Part shown: piece after piece, positions 8,187 to 16,930 of the stretch
How the letters are laid out: each line of letters starts with the position of its first letter
How positions within the stretch are numbered: position 1 is the stretch's first letter
NCBI GenBank assembly: GCA_001897435.1
Contig: MKSV01000006.1
Coordinates: 1 to 64,000 of the forward strand
DNA length: 64,000 nt
Reading direction: 5' to 3'
From: Acidobacteriales bacterium 59-55
GTDB taxonomy: Bacteria; Acidobacteriota; Terriglobia; Terriglobales; Acidobacteriaceae
Notes under the pieces: generated by a model
The model's input: only the letters and a program-made list of their open reading frames with translations
Database searches by the model: none
Told to the model about the DNA's origin: nothing
Position numbers and translations under genes: made by a program

Positions 8187-8636
8187 TTACGAGGCTGCGG
8201 TGAGCATCGCGGCGCTGTTGGCCGGTTGCAGGACGAAGGCTTTCTTCGGGCCGCGCTTGCGGGCGACGAGGACGCGGATGCGCTCGATCATCTCGGCGGC
8301 GGAGCAGGCTCCCTTGGGCAGGAAGACATCGGCGGAGCAGGCGCGGTCGAAGGAGTTGACGGTGCCGGAGACGATCATAGCCGGCAGCGCGGGGTGAAGC
8401 TGCTTGGCGCGGCGGACGAGTTCGTTGCCGTCCATGCGGGGCATCAGAAGATCGCAGAGAAGAAGGTCGAGCGAGCCGGGGGCCGACTGTTGCACGATGT
8501 CGAGCGCCTGTTGCGCGCTGCTGACGGAGATGACGCGGTAGCCGCGGGTTTCGAGCAGGAAGGTGCGGACAGAGAGTACTTGTTCGTTGTCGTCGACACA
8601 GAGGATCGTCTTCTTGGGGCGCATGCGGTCTCTCAT
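8187..8636 (-). CDS. single-domain response regulator (receiver protein)
   Basis: A stand-alone CheY-like receiver of about 149 aa. Acidic pocket D15/D16 in ILCVDDNEQ, phospho-acceptor D62 in LLLCDLLMPRMDG, switch Ser/Thr in MIVSGT, and the conserved Lys in FLPKGA. A short C-terminal tail of about 20 residues carries no output domain. No histidine kinase is adjacent. The start is uncertain: ATG 8636 (MRDRM..) or ATG 8624 (MRPKK..); the ORF-track extension to 8849 reads low-complexity upstream DNA. Confidence 0.85.
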   Translation of the reverse strand: MRDRMRPKKTILCVDDNEQVLSVRTFLLETRGYRVISVSSAQQALDIVQQSAPGSLDLLLCDLLMPRMDGNELVRRAKQLHPALPAMIVSGTVNSFDRACSADVFLPKGACSAAEMIERIRVLVARKRGPKKAFVLQPANSAAMLTAAS

Positions 8637-9441
8637 TCTGCCGGAGGCCACGGGTAGGGTGGCGCGGCGGATAGGCCGGAGCCGAGGGGCCTGCTGGTTT
8701 GCAGGCACTCCGGTCCGGAGGGTTGAACGTTCCCCGTGGTCCGGCGCATGCTCCGGAGCGTAGTGGGGCCGGCTGTTCCCTCGCTTCAAAAGAACAGCAG
8801 GCGCGAGCGACGAGGCTCTCCTGTCTGCTTCCGGAGGAAACAGTGCCACCAGTCTGGCAAACGATGCCGCCGGACCATGGGGTGCGAGAGAGGCCGTGTG
8901 CGCAGGTTGCCACGCGACTCCGCGAGCGCGAAGATGTGACTGGCCGCGAGTGCAGCGAAGTCGAAGCCGGACGAACCGGGTTCGGCCTCGCTGCGTTTGC
9001 GGGCAGCGACGGACGCGGGGGGAGGCGCGACTGCGGGCAGTCGGGACCTTCTCTCAACTCAAATTGTCAGAAAACCAGGCGAAAGCAACTTCAGTTTGTC
9101 GACGGCGGCGGCGCACTTTCGATGCGAAGCTGTCGTCAACGCTTGCCAAGAGTACGAAGCCTGACCGGTCTTGGCAACGGCGAAATTCGGGCGAAGACAG
9201 GCGAGATTTGCGCTTGCGCATCCACCGCGGCTCGCAAACCTGCGTGGATAGGGGGGATTGATGTTACAGTCCTGTTGAAATCGGGTGCATCCCGGCTGGA
9301 AAAGGCGTCCCGTTGCAGCGGGAATGGTGCGGCTGGCGACAAACTTTTCAGACGCTTGCCGGAACTTCGCCGGCTTCCCCTGCCCCGCGAGCGGACGGCG
9401 ATGGATCGCGCTGGGCGATTGGGGTTTGAATGATGTTTGTT
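8637..9441. other. long non-coding gap upstream of the suf operon
   Basis: About 800 nt with no convincing gene. The overlapping ORFs on both strands are rich in Arg/Gly/Ser and have no recognisable domain. The only structure I see is an inverted repeat, TTGCCAAGA (9143-9151) with TCTTGGCAA (9169-9177), 17 nt apart. The promoter of the receiver gene presumably lies at the left end. Confidence 0.5.
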
Positions 9442-9485
9442 TTGTCAGAGAACTGTCATAGATTTGTCACAGAATTGTCACAGGT
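9442..9485 (+). promoter_or_regulatory. four tandem 11-bp Pho-box-like units
   Basis: TTGTCAGAGAA, CTGTCATAGAT, TTGTCACAGAA, TTGTCACAGGT follow each other with an exact 11-nt period. This fits the PhoB box layout (7-bp YTGTCAN plus a 4-bp AT-rich spacer, as direct repeats) known from proteobacteria. It ends 4 nt before a possible -35 element of the suf operon. Binding by a PhoB/PhoP-type regulator is inference. Confidence 0.6.
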
Positions 9486-9488
9486 GGG

Positions 9489-9518
9489 TTGAATTCACCA
9501 GGTTTTCCGTGCTACATT
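9489..9518 (+). promoter_or_regulatory. candidate sigma-70-type promoter of the suf operon
   Basis: TTGAAT (9489-9494) and TACATT (9513-9518) are separated by 18 nt, about 70 nt upstream of the Rrf2 regulator start. The assignment is by eye only. Confidence 0.4.
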
Positions 9519-9532
9519 GAAACCATACGAAA

Positions 9533-9566
9533 TTAGTGCTGATTAACGCTCTTTTTAGTACTGATT
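9533..9566 (+). promoter_or_regulatory. direct-repeat operator candidate at the suf promoter
   Basis: TTAGTGCTGATT (9533-9544) and TTAGTACTGATT (9555-9566) match in 11 of 12 positions and start 22 nt apart, two helical turns. They lie just downstream of the predicted transcription start, a place suited to repression by the Rrf2 protein encoded next. Confidence 0.45.
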
Positions 9567-9587
9567 CGAGAGAGGAGAGAAAGTCGC

Positions 9588-10067
9588 ATGTTCAGGCTGA
9601 ACAAGTTGACCGACTATGCTCTCGTCGTGATGCAGTATGTAGCCGGCCACCCGGAGGAGCCTCTGCACACGGCCCGGAGTCTGGCGGCGGCAACCCTGCT
9701 TCCGGTGCCAACCGTGGTGAAGCTGCTTAAAGAGTTGCAGGATCACGGGTTACTGGTCTCCTATCGGGGCGTCAAAGGTGGCTATGCACCATCGCGGCCG
9801 CCCTCGCAGATCACCGTCGCGCAGATCGTCGAGGCGATTGAGGGTTCGATCGGCTTTACCGAGTGCGCTACCGCCCCCGGCCGCTGCACGCTTGAAGGCA
9901 AGTGCCGGGTGCAGGACAACTCCCATATTATCGGACGCACGCTCCAACGCGCTCTGGGAAACATCAAACTTTCAGACCTTACGGCTGAACTTGCGGAGGA
10001 AGCCCGCCCTCCCCGTAAGAGCAACCTCGTTACCTCCATCACCATGAGTCCAGGGAGAGTTCAATGA
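9588..10067 (+). CDS. Rrf2-family Fe-S-sensing regulator of the suf operon
   Basis: Winged-helix Rrf2 protein (159 aa), first gene of the suf operon and probably its autoregulated controller. The HTH is at residues about 28-55 ([24 protein letters not shown]), followed by a wing with VKGGY. Three cysteines, C93, C100 and C106 (C-x6-C-x5-C), occupy the position of the IscR cluster ligands (C-x5-C-x5-C), and H113 could be the fourth ligand. It best resembles the SUF-system regulator subgroup located beside suf genes. ATG 9588 follows GAGAGGAGAGAAAG. The stop overlaps the sufB start (ATGA). Confidence 0.9.
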   Translation: MFRLNKLTDYALVVMQYVAGHPEEPLHTARSLAAATLLPVPTVVKLLKELQDHGLLVSYRGVKGGYAPSRPPSQITVAQIVEAIEGSIGFTECATAPGRCTLEGKCRVQDNSHIIGRTLQRALGNIKLSDLTAELAEEARPPRKSNLVTSITMSPGRVQ

Positions 10068-11521
10068 CAGCTACAAACACGATTGAAGAATTTGCCAACC
10101 AGGAATACAAGTGGGGCTTCGTCACCGATGTGGAAGAAGACCGCATTCCTCGCGGGCTGAACGAGGACATTATTCGCCTGATCTCGGCCAAGAAGGAAGA
10201 GCCGGAGTTCATGCTGGAGTGGCGGCTGCGCGCCTTTCGACACTGGATGACGCTGGTGAAGGCGGACGCCGAGCCGAAGTGGGCCCATGTGACCTTCCCC
10301 CAGATCGATTATCAGGACATCGTCTACTACTCCGCGCCGAAGAAGAAGGCGGGCGCCAAGAAGAGCCTGGATGAGGTCGATCCCGAAATTCTGGAGGCCT
10401 ACAGCAAGCTGGGCATCTCTCTGAACGAGCAGAAGCGGTTGCAGGGTGTCGCCGTGGACGCGGTCTTCGACAGCGTCTCGGTCGCGACCACCTTCAAGGC
10501 CAAGCTGGCCAAGGAAGGCATTATCTTCTGTTCCTTCTCCGATGCGGTGAAGGAGCATCCCGAGCTGGTGAAGAAGTACCTGGGCACGGTGGTTCCCTAC
10601 AGCGACAACTTTTACGCAGCTCTGAACGCCGCGGTCTTCAGCGACGGCTCGTTCGTCTACATGCCGAAGGGCGTGCGCTGCCCGATGGAGCTTTCGACCT
10701 ACTTCCGCATCAATGCGGCCGACACCGGCCAGTTCGAGCGCACGCTGATCATCGCCGACGAGGGCAGCCAGGTGAGCTACCTGGAAGGCTGCACGGCCCC
10801 GGCACGCGACGAGAACCAGTTGCACGCGGCAGTGGTGGAACTGGTGGCGCTCGACAACGCCCAGATCAAGTACTCGACGGTGCAGAACTGGTATCCCGGC
10901 GACAAGAATGGCGTCGGCGGCATCTACAACCTGGTGACCAAGCGCGGCAAGTGCGCCGGCGCGAACTCACGGATCTCGTGGACGCAGGTGGAGACGGGCA
11001 GCTCGATTACATGGAAGTATCCGAGCTGCATCCTGGTGGGCGATAACTCGGTCGGCGAGTTCTACTCGGTGGCCTTGTCGAACAACTACCAGCAGGCCGA
11101 TACCGGCACCAAGATGATCCACATCGGCAAGAACACGCGCAGCACCATCGTATCGAAGGGAATCTCGGCCGGGCACGGACAGAATACCTATCGCGGCGGC
11201 GTGAAGATCATGAAGAACGCCACCGGAGCGCGCAACTATACGCAGTGCGACTCGCTGCTGATCGGCGACCAGTGCGGCGCGCATACCTTCCCCTACATCG
11301 AGGTGCGCAACTCAAGCGCCCGCATGGAACACGAGGCTTCGACCTCGAAGGTGGACGAGGACCAGATCTTCTACTTCCGCCAGCGCGGCCTGTCGGCCGA
11401 AGAGGCCGTGTCCATGATTATTAACGGATTTTGCAAACAGGTCTTCCGCGAGCTTCCCATGGAGTTCGCCGTGGAGGCACAGAAGTTGCTCAGTGTCAGT
11501 CTTGAAGGGAGCGTTGGATAA
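10064..11521 (+). CDS. sufB: Fe-S cluster assembly scaffold protein SufB
   Basis: Scaffold subunit of the SufBCD complex on which nascent Fe-S clusters form; cytosolic. 485 aa, typical of SufB. The beta-helical core includes segments such as [17 protein letters not shown]-like sequence (here [14 protein letters not shown]) and the C-terminal [19 protein letters not shown] motif shared with SufD. The start overlaps the Rrf2 stop by 4 nt and the stop is 2 nt before sufC, showing tight co-translation. Confidence 0.97.
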   Translation: MTATNTIEEFANQEYKWGFVTDVEEDRIPRGLNEDIIRLISAKKEEPEFMLEWRLRAFRHWMTLVKADAEPKWAHVTFPQIDYQDIVYYSAPKKKAGAKKSLDEVDPEILEAYSKLGISLNEQKRLQGVAVDAVFDSVSVATTFKAKLAKEGIIFCSFSDAVKEHPELVKKYLGTVVPYSDNFYAALNAAVFSDGSFVYMPKGVRCPMELSTYFRINAADTGQFERTLIIADEGSQVSYLEGCTAPARDENQLHAAVVELVALDNAQIKYSTVQNWYPGDKNGVGGIYNLVTKRGKCAGANSRISWTQVETGSSITWKYPSCILVGDNSVGEFYSVALSNNYQQADTGTKMIHIGKNTRSTIVSKGISAGHGQNTYRGGVKIMKNATGARNYTQCDSLLIGDQCGAHTFPYIEVRNSSARMEHEASTSKVDEDQIFYFRQRGLSAEEAVSMIINGFCKQVFRELPMEFAVEAQKLLSVSLEGSVG

Positions 11522-11523
11522 AT

Positions 11524-12288
<765 letters not shown>

Positions 12289-12296
12289 GGAGACCC

Positions 12297-13688
12297 ATGA
12301 GCACAATGACACAGACTTCAGGAGCCGGGACCTATCTCGACGCATTCAGCGAGCTGGAGCAGCGCGGCTCCAAACAGCCGGAGTGGCTGCGCTCGCTGCG
12401 GCAGGAGGCTTTCGCCAGCTTCTGCGACACGGGATTTCCCACCATCAAGGACGAGGCTTGGCGCTTCACCAGCGTCGCGCCCATCTCGCAGACCGTCTTC
12501 AGTCTTCCCGAAGCGGGGCCGTCGGGAGTGACCCGGGCAGAGGTCGAGGCGTTCCGCATCGACGGCACCGCCTGCTCGCTGGTCTTCGTCAACGGCCGCT
12601 TCGCGCCTGAGTTGTCGGATCAGCCGAAGCTCGCCGCCGGCGTTCACGCAGGCAGCCTGGGCGAGGCTCTTGCCGGCGATACCGGTGCGCTCGAGCTGCA
12701 ACTGGGCCTGAAGCTGGCCCTGCAGAACGATGCCTTCAGCAGCCTCAACACCGCCTTCATCGAAGACGGCGCCTGCATCCGCATCGCTCGCGGCACGGTT
12801 CTCGAAGCGCCGATTCATCTGCTCTTTCTCTCGACCGGAGCGGAAGAACCGCTGATGTTCCATCATCGCAACCTGATCGTCGCGGAGGCAAACACGCAGG
12901 TCGGCATCGTCGAAGAGCATATCTCGCTGGCCGACGGCGTTACGTTCTCGAACGTGGTCACCGAGTTGATCGCGGCGGAGAACGCCGTGGCCTCGCACTA
13001 CATGATCGAGCGGAAGAACCGGCAGTCGTTCCACGTGGCCACGCTGCGCATTCAGCAGGAGCGGAGCGCCAACGTCAGCTCGCACTCGTTTCTGCTGGGC
13101 GGCGCGCTGGTGCGCAACAACGTCCATCCCGTCTTTGCCGGGGAGGGCGGCGAGTGCCTGATCAACGGTCTGTTTATCGGCGAGGACCGGCAGCACCTGG
13201 ACAACTACATGCTTGTCGAGCACGCCAGCCCGCGCTGCAACAGCCACCAGTACTACAACGGCATCCTGAACGACCACGCGCACGGCGTCTTCCATGGCCG
13301 CATCATCGTGCACAAGGACGCGCAGAAGACCGACTCCAAGCAGACCAATCGCAACCTTCTGCTGTCAGATGACGCGCAGATCGACACCAAGCCGCAACTG
13401 GAGATCTACGCCGACGACGTGAAGTGCACGCACGGCGCGACGATCGGACAGATGGACGACAATGCGCTGTTCTACCTGCGCTCACGCGGTCTCGACGAGA
13501 ATGCCGCGCGCAGCCTGCTGCTGTTCGCCTTCGCGGGCGAGTGTACCGGACGCATCAAGCCCGGCCCTGTGCGCGCCCACATCGAGAAGCTCGTTCGGCG
13601 AGCCCTTCCCAAGATCATCGCGAACGGCGAGGCCGGGGATGGAGGCGAACGGGAGGACAAAGGAAGGAACTGGGAGGAGGTGGGATGA
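12297..13688 (+). CDS. sufD: Fe-S cluster assembly protein SufD
   Basis: Second scaffold-like subunit of SufBCD, needed for iron acquisition by the complex. 463 aa; the C-terminal half shares the beta-helix fold and the TKPQLEIYADDVKCTHGATIG motif with SufB, while the N terminus is divergent, as normal for SufD. ATG 12297 follows AAGGAGACCC. Its last codons overlap the sufS start in the form ATGA. Confidence 0.95.
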   Translation: MSTMTQTSGAGTYLDAFSELEQRGSKQPEWLRSLRQEAFASFCDTGFPTIKDEAWRFTSVAPISQTVFSLPEAGPSGVTRAEVEAFRIDGTACSLVFVNGRFAPELSDQPKLAAGVHAGSLGEALAGDTGALELQLGLKLALQNDAFSSLNTAFIEDGACIRIARGTVLEAPIHLLFLSTGAEEPLMFHHRNLIVAEANTQVGIVEEHISLADGVTFSNVVTELIAAENAVASHYMIERKNRQSFHVATLRIQQERSANVSSHSFLLGGALVRNNVHPVFAGEGGECLINGLFIGEDRQHLDNYMLVEHASPRCNSHQYYNGILNDHAHGVFHGRIIVHKDAQKTDSKQTNRNLLLSDDAQIDTKPQLEIYADDVKCTHGATIGQMDDNALFYLRSRGLDENAARSLLLFAFAGECTGRIKPGPVRAHIEKLVRRALPKIIANGEAGDGGEREDKGRNWEEVG

Positions 13689-14944
13689 GCACGACCCTGA
13701 CAGCATTCCGCACCAGCACATCGAGCGGCTTCGATATTGAACGTGTCCGCGCGGACTTTCCGATCCTCGAACAGCGGGTTCACGACCTGCCGCTCGTCTA
13801 TCTGGACAACGCCGCGACGACGCAGAAGCCGCGCGCGGTCATCGACGCCATCTCCAACTACTACCTCTCGTACAACGCGAACATCCACCGCGGCGTGCAC
13901 CAACTCTCGCAGTCGGCTACCGATGCCTACGAGGCTGCGCGCAAGAGCGTGCAGACGTTTCTGAATGCGGAGGATGCGAAAGAGATTATCTTCGTTCGCG
14001 GCGCGACCGAGGCCATCAATCTGGTCGCGCAGAGCTATGGCCGTCAGCATGTGAACTCCGGCGACGAGATCATCGTGACCGCGATGGAGCACCACTCGAA
14101 CATCGTGCCCTGGCAGATGCTGTGCGAAGAGAAGGGCGCGCATCTGCGCGTGGCTCCCATCAACGACGCGGGCGAACTTCTGCTCGACGAGTTCGAGGCA
14201 ATGCTGAATGCGAAGACGAAGCTGGTCGCCGTCGTGCACACGTCGAACGTGCTGGGCACGGTGAACCCGGTTCGCCGCATCGTCGAGATGGCCCACACCA
14301 AGGGCATTCCGGTGCTCCTCGACGGAGCGCAGGCGGTTCCCCATGGAGGAGTCGACGTCCGCGCGCTCGACTGCGACTTCTATGCCTTCTCCGGCCACAA
14401 GATCTATGGGCCAACGGGAATCGGCATTCTGTACGGCAAGCGGGCGCTGCTCGAAGCCATGCCTCCTTACCAGGGCGGCGGCGACATGATCCGCTCGGTC
14501 ACGTTCGAGAAGACGATCTACAACCAGCTTCCCTATAAGTTCGAAGCGGGTACACCGGACATCGCCGGGGTCGTCGGCCTCGGCGCGGCTATCGAGTATG
14601 TCAATGGAATCGGCCTGAGCGATATCGTCGCGCACGAGGAAGACCTGCTGGCGTACGGCACCGAGGCGCTCGGCGCGATCCCCGGTCTGACGCTGATCGG
14701 GACGGCGAAGGAGAAGGTCAGCGTGCTCTCGTTTGTACTCGAGGGGATTCACCCGCACGACATCGGCACGATTCTGGACCGGCAGGGCATCGCGATCCGC
14801 ACCGGCCACCACTGCGCCCAGCCGCTGATGCAGCGCTTCGGCATTCCGGCGACAGCGCGCGCCTCGCTCGCCGTCTACAACACCGCGCAGGAGATCGATG
14901 CTCTGGTCGCGGGTATTCACAAGGTCAAGGAGGTCTTCGCCTGA
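13685..14944 (+). CDS. sufS: cysteine desulfurase SufS
   Basis: PLP enzyme that removes sulfur from cysteine and passes it to SufU. 419 aa. PLP lysine K239 in SGHKIYGPTG; catalytic cysteine C377 in RTGHHCAQPLM, the group II (SufS/CsdA) context. ATG 13685 overlaps the sufD stop; the ORF-track start at 13424 reads sufD out of frame. The stop codon overlaps the sufU start (TGATG). Confidence 0.96.
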   Translation: MSTTLTAFRTSTSSGFDIERVRADFPILEQRVHDLPLVYLDNAATTQKPRAVIDAISNYYLSYNANIHRGVHQLSQSATDAYEAARKSVQTFLNAEDAKEIIFVRGATEAINLVAQSYGRQHVNSGDEIIVTAMEHHSNIVPWQMLCEEKGAHLRVAPINDAGELLLDEFEAMLNAKTKLVAVVHTSNVLGTVNPVRRIVEMAHTKGIPVLLDGAQAVPHGGVDVRALDCDFYAFSGHKIYGPTGIGILYGKRALLEAMPPYQGGGDMIRSVTFEKTIYNQLPYKFEAGTPDIAGVVGLGAAIEYVNGIGLSDIVAHEEDLLAYGTEALGAIPGLTLIGTAKEKVSVLSFVLEGIHPHDIGTILDRQGIAIRTGHHCAQPLMQRFGIPATARASLAVYNTAQEIDALVAGIHKVKEVFA

Positions 14945-15399
14945 TGTCGGAACTACAGGACCTCTACCAGGAAGTGATTCTGGAGCACAGCAAGCACCCG
15001 CGCAACTTTCGCGGCATGGAGAATGCGAACCTGCAGGCCGAGGGCTATAACCCGCTCTGCGGCGATCACTACACCATCTTCCTCGAAGTCGAAGACGGCA
15101 TCATCCGCGACATCTCATTTCAGGGAGCGGGATGCGCCATCTCCAAGGCCTCGGCGTCGATGATGAGCCAGATTCTGAAGAACGGGACGACGGCTGAAGC
15201 CGAGGAGTTGTTCGAGAAGTTCCACCAGGCGGTGACGGGAAAAGAGTCGGGCAAGGAGCCGGATGCCGTCGGCAGCCTGGGCAAGCTCGAAGCCTTCGCC
15301 GGCGTCGCCGCGTTCCCGACTCGGATTAAATGCGCCACGCTGGCATGGCATACGCTGCACGCCGCGCTCAAGGGCGATCAGGTCGTTTCGACGGAATAG
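14944..15399 (+). CDS. sufU: sulfur transfer protein SufU
   Basis: Zn-containing sulfur acceptor that activates SufS, 151 aa. The three ligand cysteines are in NPLCGD, GAGCAISKAS and RIKCATLAWHT, with the conserved Asp after the first. The insertion of about 20 residues before the third cysteine distinguishes SufU from IscU, so this is the Gram-positive-type helper rather than an IscU scaffold. No sufE or sufA is present. Overlaps sufS by one base. Confidence 0.93.
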   Translation: MSELQDLYQEVILEHSKHPRNFRGMENANLQAEGYNPLCGDHYTIFLEVEDGIIRDISFQGAGCAISKASASMMSQILKNGTTAEAEELFEKFHQAVTGKESGKEPDAVGSLGKLEAFAGVAAFPTRIKCATLAWHTLHAALKGDQVVSTE

Positions 15400-15439
15400 C
15401 CTCTGGCGACGCGGTTGAGATTTAAGAAGGAGAAAGAAA

Positions 15440-15970
15440 ATGGCAAGTCAGGTAGTGCCGCTTACACGCGATTGCCGGGCGACGGAGATCCCCAGCGGAT
15501 CGGTTCACATTCTCGCCGCAGGCACGCCGGTCTTCATCACGCAGAGCCTTGGAGGCAGCTTTACCGTCTCGAACGGATACGGGCAGCTTATGCGCATCGA
15601 CGCCCGCGACGCCGACGCCCTGGGCATGGGGGGAGCCATTCCCGCGTCGGCCGCTACCGAGTTCAGCGAAAAGCTGGTATGGGATGAGCTCAAGACCGTC
15701 TACGATCCGGAGATTCCGGTGAACATCGTCGATCTCGGGCTCGTTTACGCGCTCACCATCACCGAACTCGAGGGCAACCACAACATTCACATCGTCATGT
15801 CGATGACAGCTCCCGGCTGCGGCATGGGAGACGTGATCCGTACCGATGTCGAGGAGAAGCTCGGCCCACTGCCCACGGTCAAAGAGGTCAAGGTCGAGAT
15901 CGTCTTCGATCCGCCGTGGCATCAGGGGCTGATGTCCGAAGCGACGCGGCTGCAACTGGGATTGGATTAA
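15440..15970 (+). CDS. sufT: Fe-S assembly protein SufT (MIP18/DUF59 family)
   Basis: Auxiliary maturation factor for Fe-S proteins. The C-terminal MIP18 domain (residues about 75-170) has VYDPEIPVNIVDLGLVY and the conserved cysteine in TAPGCGMGD; an N-terminal extension of about 70 residues is characteristic of SufT. Its position as last gene of the suf operon, 40 nt after sufU, supports the call. ATG 15440 follows GAAGGAGAAAGAAA. A family B repeat follows the stop. Confidence 0.92.
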   Translation: MASQVVPLTRDCRATEIPSGSVHILAAGTPVFITQSLGGSFTVSNGYGQLMRIDARDADALGMGGAIPASAATEFSEKLVWDELKTVYDPEIPVNIVDLGLVYALTITELEGNHNIHIVMSMTAPGCGMGDVIRTDVEEKLGPLPTVKEVKVEIVFDPPWHQGLMSEATRLQLGLD

Positions 15971-15987
15971 GGGTCCAGAGATTCGAA

Positions 15988-16091
15988 AGGCGAGATACAG
16001 GGGTCTCTCCACTACGCTGCGCTTCGGTCGAGATGACGTGCTTTTGTGGTGATTCGGTCGAGATAACGTGCGATGGTGGTGATTCGGTCGA
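15988..16091. repeat. Family B dispersed repeat, copy 4, with tandem tail repeats
   Basis: The full element spans 15988-16041 (AGGCGAGATACAGGGGTCTC to GGTCGAGATGACGTGC). Its last part, TTCGGTCGAGATAACGTGC, is then repeated at 16053 and begins a third time at 16083 (TTCGGTCGA), an exact 30-nt period. It lies between sufT and the glutamine amidotransferase. Confidence 0.8.
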
Positions 16092-16121
16092 TGCCTTCCA
16101 AATAGAATTGTGACTATCACG

Positions 16122-16820
16122 ATGAAGACTGCGTTCGCTATTCGCCACGTTCATTTCGAGGACCTTGGAACACTCGAACCGCTGCTTCGCCAGCGCGGGT
16201 ATGAGGTTCGATACCATGACGTCGGCCTTGACGATTTTAATTCTGTGGATGCGGAGTCGCCCAGTTTGATCGTCGTTCTCGGCGCTCCGATCGGGGCTTA
16301 TGACGAAGCCGCCTATCCCTTTCTGACCGATGAACTTAATTTAATCCGCGAGCGCCTTGCCGCCCGCCGCCCACTGCTGGGCATCTGCCTTGGAGCCCAG
16401 TTGATGGCGCGCGCGCTCGGTGCGGCGGTCGCTCCGATGGGGCACAAGGAGATCGGCTTCTCGCCGCTGACGCTGACGGCCGCAGGGAAGGATTCCCCGC
16501 TGGCTGCGCTGGTTGACGACCAGCCGGTGCTGCACTGGCATGGCGACCAGTTCGCGATTCCAGATGGTCTGGAGAGTCTGGCTACCACGCCTCTGTGCCC
16601 GCATCAGGCGTTTGCCGTGGGAGAGTATGCGCTTGGCCTGCAGTTCCATCTCGAAGCCGACACTCGACGCATCGAGCAGTGGCTGGTCGGTCATGCCGGC
16701 GAGCTAGCACAGGCGGGAGTCGATCCGGTCGCGCTTCGCGCCGCGGCCCAGGCCTGCGGGCCGCGCCTGGAGGCCGCCTCCCAGGCCGTCTTCGCTGCGT
16801 GGCTCGATCGAATTGAGTAA
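16122..16820 (+). CDS. class I glutamine amidotransferase-like protein
   Basis: A stand-alone GATase domain of 232 aa resembling GuaA-type amidotransferase domains. Nucleophile cysteine in LLGICLGAQLMA, catalytic His in YALGLQFHLEAD, with Glu two residues later completing the triad. No synthase domain is fused and none is adjacent, so the ammonia acceptor is unknown; such proteins are commonly annotated as glutamine amidotransferase or GMP synthase-like. ATG 16122 is preferred over the in-frame GTG at 16110; neither has a clear ribosome binding site. Confidence 0.85.
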   Translation: MKTAFAIRHVHFEDLGTLEPLLRQRGYEVRYHDVGLDDFNSVDAESPSLIVVLGAPIGAYDEAAYPFLTDELNLIRERLAARRPLLGICLGAQLMARALGAAVAPMGHKEIGFSPLTLTAAGKDSPLAALVDDQPVLHWHGDQFAIPDGLESLATTPLCPHQAFAVGEYALGLQFHLEADTRRIEQWLVGHAGELAQAGVDPVALRAAAQACGPRLEAASQAVFAAWLDRIE

Positions 16821-16881
16821 CCTGCTCGAAAGATTTAACGATTTAGTTTTGAGTCTTTATTGATTTTCGTTGTTCCGGCAG

Positions 16882-16907
16882 GATAAATTGTCCTTGCGAA
16901 ATTTATC
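16882..16907 (+). promoter_or_regulatory. inverted repeat in the GH3 leader
   Basis: GATAAATT (16882-16889) and AATTTATC (16900-16907) form 8-nt arms with a 10-nt spacer, ending 23 nt upstream of the GH3 start. It could be an operator or an mRNA hairpin; no regulator is assigned. Confidence 0.4.
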
Positions 16908-16930
16908 TCCCTGAAAGCGGATGGAAGATC

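Noticed and set aside
8699-9433. 244-aa ORF on the + strand upstream of the suf operon
   Set aside because: Low-complexity composition, no domain, no ribosome binding site, and an equally long unsupported ORF on the opposite strand.
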